A DNA stretch of 6,863 nt. Origin: an uncultured Catenibacterium sp. GTDB lineage: Bacteria; Bacillota_I; Bacilli_A; Erysipelotrichales; Coprobacillaceae. The stretch lies in NCBI GenBank assembly GCA_900764725.1, contig CAAFPB010000438.1, positions 1 through 6,863 on the forward strand. The letters run 5' to 3'. The translations under genes and the position numbers were made by a program. Positions within the stretch are counted from its first letter, which is position 1; each line of letters starts with the position of its first letter. Below, one piece after another: positions 1-5,477 of this stretch. Below the pieces are notes generated by a model. The model had not been told where the DNA came from. It was given only the letters and a program-made list of their open reading frames with translations, and searched no databases.

Positions 1-82
1 CATGTTCAAAAGATGGTTCAAAAATGCATAAAGTGTAGTTTGTAGTATGGACATCCATCCCAATTTTTATTATTCTATTCAT
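1..82 (-). mobile_element. IS110-family transposase, N-terminal fragment cut by window edge
   Basis: Reading the minus strand from an ATG at 82-80 gives 27 codons open to the window edge, beginning MNRIIKIGMDVHTTNYTL and continuing to CIFEPSFEH. The IGMDVH segment is the start of the RNase H-like DEDD domain of IS110-family transposases, and Asp10 would be the first catalytic acidic residue. The start is supported by a strong ribosome binding site, AAGGAGGG on the minus strand (plus 89-96), six bases before the ATG. These enzymes move IS110 elements by cut-out and site-specific insertion, guided in characterised members by a bridge RNA encoded in a non-coding end of the element. The rest of the gene lies outside the window, so intactness cannot be judged. 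The family call rests on the short N-terminal motif. Confidence 0.83.
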
Positions 83-145
83 AGGTAACCCTCCTTATTT
101 GTTTGCGGTAATCCCACAATACTATGAATTTTTGTTTCTACTCAA

Positions 146-174
146 AGTATAATGGTAAATCCACGATTGAACAA
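146..174 (-). promoter_or_regulatory. Probable promoter of the IS110 transposase (minus strand)
   Basis: On the minus strand, TTGTTC (plus 169-174) and TATACT (plus 146-151) are separated by exactly 17 bases, a good sigma-70-type arrangement with a moderate -35. The predicted transcript start, near plus 139, is about 57 bases upstream of the transposase ATG. In IS110 elements a promoter here can also drive the bridge RNA, so the transcript may not be only an mRNA. A TATAAT on the plus strand (148-153) overlaps this site but has no good -35. Confidence 0.5.
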
Positions 175-196
175 TTAAGGAGAGTTACTTTTTTTG

Positions 197-255
197 TTTC
201 CTCCTCGTCATTTCATATTGTCTAATAAGAAAAGAACAAGGTATGTAGGAGGAAA
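197..255 (+). promoter_or_regulatory. Possible Shine-Dalgarno-sequestering leader hairpin
   Basis: TTTCCTCCT at 197-205 is a perfect 9-base complement of AGGAGGAAA at 247-255, which is the ribosome binding site of the gene starting at 261. Pairing would close a 41-base loop and hide the site. AGGAG at 178-182 can instead pair with CTCCT at 201-205, which would free the ribosome binding site, so two exclusive folds are possible. The complementarity is seen directly; a regulatory role is inference. Purine-rich ribosome binding sites match pyrimidine runs by chance fairly easily in such DNA. Confidence 0.35.
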
Positions 256-260
256 GACTT

Positions 261-1217
261 ATGAAATTCAATAAAATGATTGATGAAGCTAAACTAAAAG
301 TAGTGGATGTTGTTGATAAGGCTGAGTTAGATAAACATGCTAAGGAACTAGGCGATGTTGCAGTAGGTAAGGCAAAAGAACTTGGAGACGTGGCATCAGA
401 AACAGCACATGATGTTGCAGTAAAGATGGATGAAATGAAACGTCAATGGGATTTGAAAAGACTGAAACCAATCTTTTCTGAAGATTTAAATGGAATGCAG
501 TATTCAAGACTTGTTAGAATTGTAGAAAGAGATAAGAAATTTGATATAGAAGTATGTAGAGGATCTATTGGATATTGGGCTATATGTAAGGGTGAGAGAT
601 GGATAAATATCTTTAAAGATTCAGTCGGTAAGTTTGGATTAAAATTCTATCCTTATGAAGATGTTAATTTCTATTATGTAGATCCTACAAATAAAGATAA
701 TTATATTGTGTTAGATGAATATTTTTATCGTTTAAAACAGGCTCGTGTGAATGAATTACAGAAGATTGCACAGGATTTAGGTGCAAAGAAATTCAGAGTT
801 ACATATATGAGAGAAAAATCTTCACTTATTAAGAAGAAGTGGACTGGAAAAGGTGCTGTAAAGGATGCGGATGGAAGTGGTTCAGTTGAAGTTGACAAAC
901 TAGAAAAACAATATGATAAAGTAGAGATTGAAGCTGAAAATAGTTTTCCAGGGCATGAACCAGTTGGACCTCATGTAAGATATTTAAAGTATGATCAAAA
1001 TGTTCAAAACTTGATAGATATGCGTATGGATACTAAGGGACCTATAAACCATCAGACACTAAGTATCAAATTAAGCAGTACATCAGGTTTAAAAGAAAAG
1101 AATGCAGCAAAGCTAGATATGATATTGAAAAGCTTAAAGGTTGCAGGAAATACAACTGTATTAAGTGAAGTACAAAATGAAGAAAAAAGCATATTGTATT
1201 ATGAAATAGACTTTTAA
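261..1217 (+). CDS. Uncharacterised 318-residue soluble protein with amphipathic N-terminus
   Basis: I do not recognise a named domain. The start is supported by AGGAGG at 247-252, eight bases before the ATG. There is no signal peptide or membrane segment. Residues 1-62 are charged and helix-prone; AKELGDVA occurs at residues 27-34 and again at 38-45, followed by the related AHDVA at 49-53, giving an 11-residue period as in amphipathic lipid- or surface-binding helices. Residues about 70-190 look like a compact mixed fold rich in aromatics, with YPYEDVNFYYVDP near 130-142 and NELQKIAQDLGAKKF at 164-178. A Gly/Ser/Asp-rich turn lies around 200-210, and the C-terminal part (about 230-318) is predicted folded. 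Similar hypothetical proteins occur in gut Bacillota as far as I recall, without assigned function. It is a single-gene unit ending at its own terminator and shows no link to the sugar operon. Confidence 0.85.
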   Translation: MKFNKMIDEAKLKVVDVVDKAELDKHAKELGDVAVGKAKELGDVASETAHDVAVKMDEMKRQWDLKRLKPIFSEDLNGMQYSRLVRIVERDKKFDIEVCRGSIGYWAICKGERWINIFKDSVGKFGLKFYPYEDVNFYYVDPTNKDNYIVLDEYFYRLKQARVNELQKIAQDLGAKKFRVTYMREKSSLIKKKWTGKGAVKDADGSGSVEVDKLEKQYDKVEIEAENSFPGHEPVGPHVRYLKYDQNVQNLIDMRMDTKGPINHQTLSIKLSSTSGLKEKNAAKLDMILKSLKVAGNTTVLSEVQNEEKSILYYEIDF

Positions 1218-1222
1218 GGTAT

Positions 1223-1252
1223 AGGACCTGGAATAATTCTAGGTCCTTTTGT
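1223..1252 (+). terminator. Rho-independent terminator of the 318-residue gene
   Basis: Positions 1223-1233 pair with 1237-1247 to form an 11-bp stem (one G-U) around a three-base TAA loop; the outer arms are AGGACCT and AGGTCCT. TTTTGT follows at once. The hairpin begins five bases after the stop codon. It fills the space between this gene and the isomerase remnant, leaving no room there for the remnant's missing N-terminus. Confidence 0.9.
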
Positions 1253-1259
1253 CTTAGGG

Positions 1260-1297
1260 TATTTCCATATACATAACAACTCTTTGTATATGTTATA
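1260..1297 (+). repeat. Promoter-like 38-bp block, copy A
   Basis: This block matches 1842-1879 at 33 of 38 positions without gaps, and the match stops abruptly at 1298. It contains an 8-bp perfect inverted repeat, CATATACA (1266-1273) and TGTATATG (1285-1292), with an 11-base spacer. It ends in an extended -10-like TGTTATAGA (1292-1300). It lies just after a terminator, as does copy B. It may be a promoter with an operator, or a duplicated or rearranged promoter segment. Confidence 0.6.
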
Positions 1298-1765
1298 GAT
1301 CTTGGATGTTTTGTAGATGAAGATGAAAACTATACTTATGTTGAGATTGCATTGTTGATTGGAATACTTATAAATAGTCATACAGTTGATTTTGTGGTAA
1401 CTGGATGTTCTTCAGGACAAGGGATGATGCTTGCTTGTAATAGTATGCCCGGTGTATTATGCGGGTATGTTCCGACTGCTAAAGATGCCTATTTATTTGC
1501 ACAGATTAATAACGGAAATGTAGTATCTTTACCTCTTGGAGAAGAATATACATATACAGGTGAAAAGAATTTAGAGGAAACTATCCAAGCATTATTTTTA
1601 GAACCATTTGGTGGTGGATATCCTAAAAGTGAAGCAAAAAGGAAGATTGCGGATGCTGAAAAGCTAACAGAAATAAAAACAAAATCACAAATTGATTTTG
1701 AAATGTTTTTGAATAAATTAGATGCAGATATGGTTAAGAAAGTAAGACATAAAATACATGCATAA
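1292..1765 (+). pseudogene. RpiB/LacA/LacB-family sugar-phosphate isomerase, 5'-truncated remnant
   Basis: The frame is open from 1277 to the TAA at 1765, but the only plausible start is TTG at 1352 (137 residues, no clear ribosome binding site). Recognisable family sequence already begins near 1292 (VIDLGCFVDEDENYTYVE), upstream of that TTG. It continues through VDFVVTGCSSGQGMMLACNS, PGVLCGY, DAYLFAQINNGN and a GGGYPK segment, the pattern of RpiB-like aldose/ketose phosphate isomerases; the Cys in TGC corresponds to the conserved active-site loop. About 30 N-terminal residues that normally form the first Rossmann strand and helix are absent. They cannot be upstream, because a terminator sits at 1223-1247 and a stop at 1274-1276. 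It is therefore probably non-functional, although the rest of the frame is intact, which suggests recent damage or continued expression of a shortened protein. Tandem stops TAA TAG end it. Confidence 0.75.
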
Positions 1766-1824
1766 TAGTTTTACTTTGATAGATGACAAGTAATGTAATT
1801 ACGATTAATTTAAGATAGTTACTA

Positions 1825-1847
1825 ATCCCCTTCACAGGGGATATTTT
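1825..1847 (+). terminator. Rho-independent terminator after the isomerase remnant
   Basis: ATCCCC (1825-1830) pairs with GGGGAT (1837-1842) around a TTCACA loop, followed by ATTTT. The stem is short but GC-rich. It abuts promoter block copy B, so transcription of the regulator appears separated from the upstream remnant. Confidence 0.7.
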
Positions 1848-1881
1848 CATATACAAAACAACTATTTCTATATGCTATAAT
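1842..1881 (+). promoter_or_regulatory. Promoter of the RpiR-family regulator (block copy B)
   Basis: An ideal extended -10, TGCTATAAT, lies at 1873-1881; no good -35 is present at 17 bases, which is usual for extended -10 promoters. The preceding 27 bp form an inverted repeat, CATATACA (1848-1855) and TCTATATG (1867-1874, one mismatch), and its right arm overlaps the TG of the extended -10. The predicted transcript start is near 1888. The whole block recurs as copy A at 1260-1297. Regulation by a protein bound to the inverted repeat is inferred. Confidence 0.7.
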
Positions 1882-1903
1882 AATGTTAATCGGGGGTGGT
1901 CCT

Positions 1904-2740
1904 ATGAATGCATACTTAAGAATTGAAGAATACAATGATACCTATACAACTACAGAAAAGCTAATAGCTGACTATATACTACAAAATGATATCTTGCAGG
2001 ATTCTGCACAGGTACTAGGCGAGAAGACAAATACCTCTGCAGCTGCTATTATCCGTTTCTCAAAGAAAATAGGGTTTAAAGGCTTTAGTGATTTAAAGAT
2101 GAACTTAGCTCAATCAACTAAAGAAGAAAAACAACAAGAAGTAGATCTAATCTTTGAACCTAATGATGATATAGCTACACTAGTAGAAAAAGGCTGTAGA
2201 CTAAACATGAATACAGTCTTAAAAACATATCAGTTAATAAACATAGATACACTAGAAGCATCAATAGACTTACTCAATAATGCTTCTACTATCTATCTAT
2301 TTGGTGTAGGTGGTTCATCAGTTATTGGGTTAGATATCTATCAAAAACTCATGCGTATAGGTAAGAAGGTGATCTATAACTCTGATTTACATGTACAGAT
2401 GACCTTCGCCCAAAGCATGGATAAAAATGATGCAGCACTAATTATAAGTTACTCAGGTTCTACTACTGGTTTAGTAGATGTTGCTAGAGTATTACATGAC
2501 AAACAAATACCATTTATCTCTATTACACAAATCAACTCTAACCCAATCTCTAAACTAAGTACCTACTCACTTAAAGTACCAAGTGAAGAAAAAGCCTTAC
2601 GTATAGGTGCAGTCTCTTCTCGTATCTCTTCATTTGTGATAACTGACTTATTGTACTATGGTGTATTTAAGAAGAACTTTGAAGAACATAAAAAGAATCT
2701 TATAGATTCTAAAGACAATGTCTCTATACTCAAAAAGTAG
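1904..2740 (+). CDS. RpiR-family HTH-SIS transcriptional regulator (MurR-like)
   Basis: This is a 278-residue transcription factor of typical RpiR length. Residues about 5-75 form the HTH_6 DNA-binding domain (helix-turn-helix around SAQVLGEKTNTSAAAIIRFS, then KKIGFKGFSDLK). Residues about 115-255 form a SIS sugar-phosphate-binding domain with GVGGSS near 134 and SYSGSTTG near 182, the phosphate-contacting loops. The family senses a phosphosugar. Placed beside murQ, the likely effector is MurNAc-6-phosphate and the likely target the operon promoter at 2803-2831, as with MurR in Escherichia coli; that is inference. An ATG at 1883 is in frame but begins inside or just after the -10 TATAAT, upstream of the predicted transcript start. 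The ATG at 1904 has GGGGGTGG (1892-1899) in front of it and is preferred. It is transcribed alone, with a terminator behind it. Confidence 0.92.
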   Translation: MNAYLRIEEYNDTYTTTEKLIADYILQNDILQDSAQVLGEKTNTSAAAIIRFSKKIGFKGFSDLKMNLAQSTKEEKQQEVDLIFEPNDDIATLVEKGCRLNMNTVLKTYQLINIDTLEASIDLLNNASTIYLFGVGGSSVIGLDIYQKLMRIGKKVIYNSDLHVQMTFAQSMDKNDAALIISYSGSTTGLVDVARVLHDKQIPFISITQINSNPISKLSTYSLKVPSEEKALRIGAVSSRISSFVITDLLYYGVFKKNFEEHKKNLIDSKDNVSILKK

Positions 2741-2766
2741 ACTCATATTTCACTATGAGTCTTTTA
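2739..2766 (+). terminator. Terminator of the regulator gene
   Basis: AGACTCATA (2739-2747) pairs with TATGAGTCT (2754-2762) around TTTCAC, a perfect 9-bp stem followed by a short T run. The stem starts inside the TAG stop codon. It separates the regulator transcript from the murQ operon. Confidence 0.8.
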
Positions 2767-2771
2767 ATATA

Positions 2772-2784
2772 GAAATAACGTTTC
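2772..2784 (+). promoter_or_regulatory. Upstream candidate operator of the murQ operon
   Basis: GAAATAACGTTTC differs at only two central bases from GAAATAATATTTC at 2805-2817. The two centres (2778 and 2811) are 33 bp apart, close to three helical turns, which suits a regulator bound on one face of the DNA. The GAAA/TTTC arms are imperfectly symmetric here. RpiR-type binding is inferred from the neighbouring gene. Confidence 0.55.
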
Positions 2785-2802
2785 ATTTATATTGAAATGC
2801 AC

Positions 2803-2819
2803 TTGAAATAATATTTCAA
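2803..2819 (+). promoter_or_regulatory. Downstream candidate operator, perfect palindrome over the -35
   Basis: TTGAAATA and TATTTCAA flank a single central A at 2811, a perfect 17-bp palindrome. Its left arm is the -35 hexamer of the murQ promoter, so a bound protein would block RNA polymerase. A wider inverted repeat, TATATTGAAAT (2788-2798) with ATTTCAATATA (2813-2823), reuses the right arm and gives an alternative half-site pairing. Confidence 0.65.
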
Positions 2820-2831
2820 TATATCTATAAT
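2803..2831 (+). promoter_or_regulatory. Promoter of the murQ operon
   Basis: TTGAAA (2803-2808), a 17-base spacer and a consensus TATAAT (2826-2831) make a near-ideal vegetative promoter. Transcription should begin near 2838, just before the AAGGAGGG ribosome binding site at 2840-2847. Nothing like a second promoter is evident between here and the GH1 gene, so it probably serves the whole operon. Confidence 0.85.
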
Positions 2832-2854
2832 AATATTGGAAGGAGGGAACAAGA

Positions 2855-3754
2855 ATGAACTTAAATAACTTAGATACAGAACAGTCAAATCCTGACTCAT
2901 TACATATAGATGAAATGTCTACTATAGATATTCTTACTACTATTAATAATGAAGATCAGAAGGTTGCATTAGCTGTAAGAGACGTCTTACCGCAAATTTC
3001 AGTTGCTGTTGACTGTATCTATCAACAGATGAGTCAAGGTGGCAGACTGATTTATATTGGTGCTGGTACATCAGGGAGATTAGGTGTACTAGATGCATCA
3101 GAATGTCCTCCTACCTATGGTGTTGATCCTCATCTAGTACAAGGATTAATAGCTGGTGGGAACATCGCACTCACAACTGCAATAGAAGGTGCAGAAGATT
3201 CTCAGGAACTTGCTGTAGAGGACTTAAAGAATATCCACTTAACAGACAAAGATGTTGTATGTGGTATTGCAGCATCAGGCAGAACACCTTATGTCATTGG
3301 CGGACTTCAATATGCGCGCACACTAGGATGCCAGACAGTGTCTATCTGTTGTGTTCACAATGGGGAAATATCAAAATACTCCCACTATCCAATAGAAGTA
3401 ATTACAGGTGCAGAAGTCGTTACTGGCTCTACAAGAATGAAAGCAGGTACCGCACAAAAACTTGTCTTAAATATGCTTTCTACATCTGTAATGATCAAAA
3501 GAGGAAAGGTCTATAAAAACCTAATGGTTGATGTACAGCCTACCAATGAAAAACTTAAGATCAGAGCTGTCAACATTGTCTCACAATCTTTAGATTGTTC
3601 TGAAGAAGAATCAATCGCACTATTAACTAAATGTCACTACAATGTAAAGATTGCGATTTTATCTGGTTTAACAGGTAAAGATGAAAAAGAATGTGAAGAA
3701 GCTCTTCTTAAAAATAGTGGAAATATCAGTAAAACTGTAAAAAGTAATCTCTAG
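2855..3754 (+). CDS. murQ: N-acetylmuramic acid 6-phosphate etherase
   Basis: This cytoplasmic enzyme cleaves the D-lactyl ether of MurNAc-6-phosphate, giving GlcNAc-6-phosphate and D-lactate, the committed step of muramic acid salvage. The 299 residues match the usual family length. A SIS domain carries YIGAGTSGRLGVLDASECPP (residues 67-86), SGRTPYVIGG (141-150) and the MurQ/GCKR signature around VTGSTRMKAGTAQK (189-202). Glu83 and Glu114 fall at the same numbers as the catalytic acids of the Escherichia coli enzyme. The C-terminal helical part (about 245-299) is the expected UBA-like end. The start is fixed by AAGGAGGG seven bases upstream. It is the first gene of the operon, with a possible operator over its promoter, and the next gene starts 11 bases after its stop. 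Confidence 0.97.
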   Translation: MNLNNLDTEQSNPDSLHIDEMSTIDILTTINNEDQKVALAVRDVLPQISVAVDCIYQQMSQGGRLIYIGAGTSGRLGVLDASECPPTYGVDPHLVQGLIAGGNIALTTAIEGAEDSQELAVEDLKNIHLTDKDVVCGIAASGRTPYVIGGLQYARTLGCQTVSICCVHNGEISKYSHYPIEVITGAEVVTGSTRMKAGTAQKLVLNMLSTSVMIKRGKVYKNLMVDVQPTNEKLKIRAVNIVSQSLDCSEEESIALLTKCHYNVKIAILSGLTGKDEKECEEALLKNSGNISKTVKSNL

Positions 3755-3765
3755 GAGGATATAAG

Positions 3766-4098
3766 ATGAATAAGTGCGTTGTAAAAAATCAAAACAATAA
3801 ACAAAACAAGAATATCTTTGGTATGACGGATTATGACATCCCTATGTTTGGTTTCAAGAGTGCTTTACTTATTCTTATTTCTACAATGTTGTCACTTATC
3901 ATCTGTGTCAATGGATTCACTTATTTCCACATCGACTTCAGACTCCCTAATGCCCTAATTAGTGGTCTAGTATGTGGACTCAGTGTTGCTTATTCCCAGT
4001 ATTTCATTGAAAGAAAAGAAGGATTATGTAAAAACTTTTATCTTGTAACAGGTCTCTTCTCTTTGATGGCCTTTGTATTAATATTAATGATTAAATAA
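3766..4098 (+). CDS. Small three-helix membrane protein of unknown function
   Basis: I do not recognise this 110-residue protein. An Asn/Lys-rich N-terminus (1-20) precedes three hydrophobic segments at about 31-53, 61-80 and 91-109, so it should sit in the cytoplasmic membrane. There is no signal peptide cleavage motif. Its ribosome binding site, AGGAGG at 3753-3758, overlaps the TAG stop of murQ, and the EIIC gene follows 14 bases later, so translation is tightly coupled to both. The position between an etherase and a PTS permease suggests a role connected with transport, for example an accessory to EIIC, but nothing in the sequence proves that. It does not look like a broken piece of EIIC. 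Confidence 0.85.
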   Translation: MNKCVVKNQNNKQNKNIFGMTDYDIPMFGFKSALLILISTMLSLIICVNGFTYFHIDFRLPNALISGLVCGLSVAYSQYFIERKEGLCKNFYLVTGLFSLMAFVLILMIK

Positions 4099-4112
4099 TA
4101 GGAGATTCAATT

Positions 4113-5465
4113 ATGTTCGATGCAATTACAAATGTCATTGAGGGTAAATTAGCGGGTCCTTTAGAAAAACTCTCTAATCAAAGACATTTACGCGCAATTC
4201 GTGATGGTATCATTGCGACATTACCTATCATTATCGTCAGCTCATTATTAATGGTTGTTGCTTTCTCATACAACCAGATGCCTGAAAGCTGGGCACTCGC
4301 GAAATTCATTAAATCTAATGCAGTCGCAATCCTTTTGCCATATAGAATGTCAATGTATATCATGACACTCTATGCTGTATTTGGGATTGGGTACTCTTTA
4401 GCTAAATCATATGATTTAGATGGTTTAAGTGGTGCAATCATGGCAGAACTTACATTCCTGCTTACAGTTGTATCAGCATCTATTCCAGATGTCACAGACT
4501 CTATTGCAGCTCTTGCAACTAAGAATGCGGAATTAAATGCTTTCTTACAGCAATTACCATCTGGTTATGTTATTCCTGCAGAACACTTAGGTTCAGCAGG
4601 TATGTTTATTGGTATCATTTCTGCCTTTATTGGTGTAGAAGTATATCGTTTCACACAGGTGAAAGGATTAAAGATCACTATGCCTGCAGCTGTTCCACCT
4701 GCAGTCGCAAGATCATTTGAATCACTCACACCTACTATTATCATTATCTTAGGTATTTCTACACTTACTATGTGGTTAGGTGTAGATGTTCACAGCATTG
4801 TAGGTAACCTTATTAAACCTTTAGTCAATGCAACTGATACATTACCTTCTACATTATTAATTATTTTCTTAATCATGTTCTTCTGGTCATTTGGTATTCA
4901 TGGTGACTCTATTGTCAGCTCACTTGCTAGACCAATCTGGTTAATTCTATTAGATCAAAATACTGCAGCAGTTGCAGCAGGTAAAACAGCCACTCATATT
5001 GGTGTAGAACCATTCTTACAGTGGTTTGTTCATATTGGTGGCTCTGGTGCTACTTTAGGACTTGCGATTCTATTCTGTTTTGCAGCTAAGAGTAAATATG
5101 GTAAAACACTTGGTAGAACAACTATCCTTCCTTCATTATTCAATATCAATGAACCAATGATCTTTGGTGCACCAATTGTATTAAACCCAATGTTGTTAAT
5201 TCCATTTATCTTAGTCCCATTAGTTCTTGCGACTATTGCTTGGATTGCAACAGCAATGCATTTAGTAAACTGTGCAGTCACTATTGCTCCTTGGACACTT
5301 CCTGGTCCAATTGGTGCCTATCTTGCATGTGGCGGTGACTGGAGAGCAGCTGTATTAAGTGTTGTATTAATTCTACTTTCAGTCATTATGTATTATCCAT
5401 TCTTTAAGATGTATGACAATGAATTATTAGAAGAAGAAAAAGCAAACGAAGCATCTGAAAATTAA
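4113..5465 (+). CDS. PTS sugar transporter subunit EIIC, cellobiose/chitobiose (Lac) family
   Basis: This integral membrane permease of the phosphotransferase system moves a sugar inward while EIIB phosphorylates it. It has 450 residues and about ten hydrophobic segments, a normal length for stand-alone EIIC of this family. The N-terminus (about 10-45) has the amphipathic lead and first helix. FWSFGIHGDS (257-266) carries the conserved His263, and LFNINEPMIFG (342-352) carries the conserved Glu347. Their 84-residue spacing equals that of the substrate-contacting His and Glu of the structurally known diacetylchitobiose transporter ChbC. GVEPFLQWFVHIGGSG (297-312) is also typical. The family prefers beta-linked disaccharides. 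No EIIA or EIIB is fused or encoded in the window, so partners must come from elsewhere. TAGGAG at 4099-4104 is the ribosome binding site. Confidence 0.93.
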   Translation: MFDAITNVIEGKLAGPLEKLSNQRHLRAIRDGIIATLPIIIVSSLLMVVAFSYNQMPESWALAKFIKSNAVAILLPYRMSMYIMTLYAVFGIGYSLAKSYDLDGLSGAIMAELTFLLTVVSASIPDVTDSIAALATKNAELNAFLQQLPSGYVIPAEHLGSAGMFIGIISAFIGVEVYRFTQVKGLKITMPAAVPPAVARSFESLTPTIIIILGISTLTMWLGVDVHSIVGNLIKPLVNATDTLPSTLLIIFLIMFFWSFGIHGDSIVSSLARPIWLILLDQNTAAVAAGKTATHIGVEPFLQWFVHIGGSGATLGLAILFCFAAKSKYGKTLGRTTILPSLFNINEPMIFGAPIVLNPMLLIPFILVPLVLATIAWIATAMHLVNCAVTIAPWTLPGPIGAYLACGGDWRAAVLSVVLILLSVIMYYPFFKMYDNELLEEEKANEASEN

Positions 5466-5477
5466 GAGGTAACATAA

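Larger units (their letters stand above)
83..260. other. Non-coding stretch between the transposase and the 318-residue gene
   Basis: These 178 bases separate two outward-facing genes and hold no convincing reading frame. They contain the transposase ribosome binding site and promoter (minus strand), and the ribosome binding site of the plus-strand gene (AGGAGG, 247-252). A motif of the form GGTAA followed by a C-rich stretch occurs three times on the plus strand, at 84-94, 107-117 and 154-164. The end of the IS110 element should lie somewhere here, but IS110 ends lack clear terminal repeats and I cannot place it. If this is the guide-RNA-bearing end, the bridge RNA would be read on the minus strand. 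Confidence 0.45.

Noticed and set aside
148..153. TATAAT on the plus strand as promoter of the 318-residue gene
   Set aside because: No acceptable -35 at 16-18 bases and a long leader; it overlaps the better minus-strand promoter. It may still be used, but I cannot support it as a separate feature.
194..274. Leader-peptide frame starting with TTG at 194 (26 codons overlapping the next gene's start)
   Set aside because: The start is TTG with an overly long spacing from AAGGAG at 177-182, and the peptide shows no regulatory codon run.
1790..1802. Short palindrome GTAAT-GTA-ATTAC upstream of the regulator
   Set aside because: Five-base arms in AT-rich DNA are expected by chance; it lies before the terminator, away from the promoter, and is not repeated elsewhere.
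2772..2790. Possible CcpA (cre) site around AACGTTTCA
   Set aside because: The spacing does not fit the cre consensus; the bases are better explained as part of the repeated GAAATAAYRTTTC operator.
3259..3516. 85-residue plus-strand frame
   Set aside because: It lies wholly inside murQ in another frame, has no ribosome binding site, and its composition is unlike a protein; murQ motifs leave no doubt about the real frame.
4178..4363. 61-residue minus-strand frame
   Set aside because: Antisense shadow of the EIIC gene with no ribosome binding site or recognisable sequence.
5030..5281. 83-residue minus-strand frame
   Set aside because: Antisense shadow of EIIC; its residues mirror the conserved permease helices.
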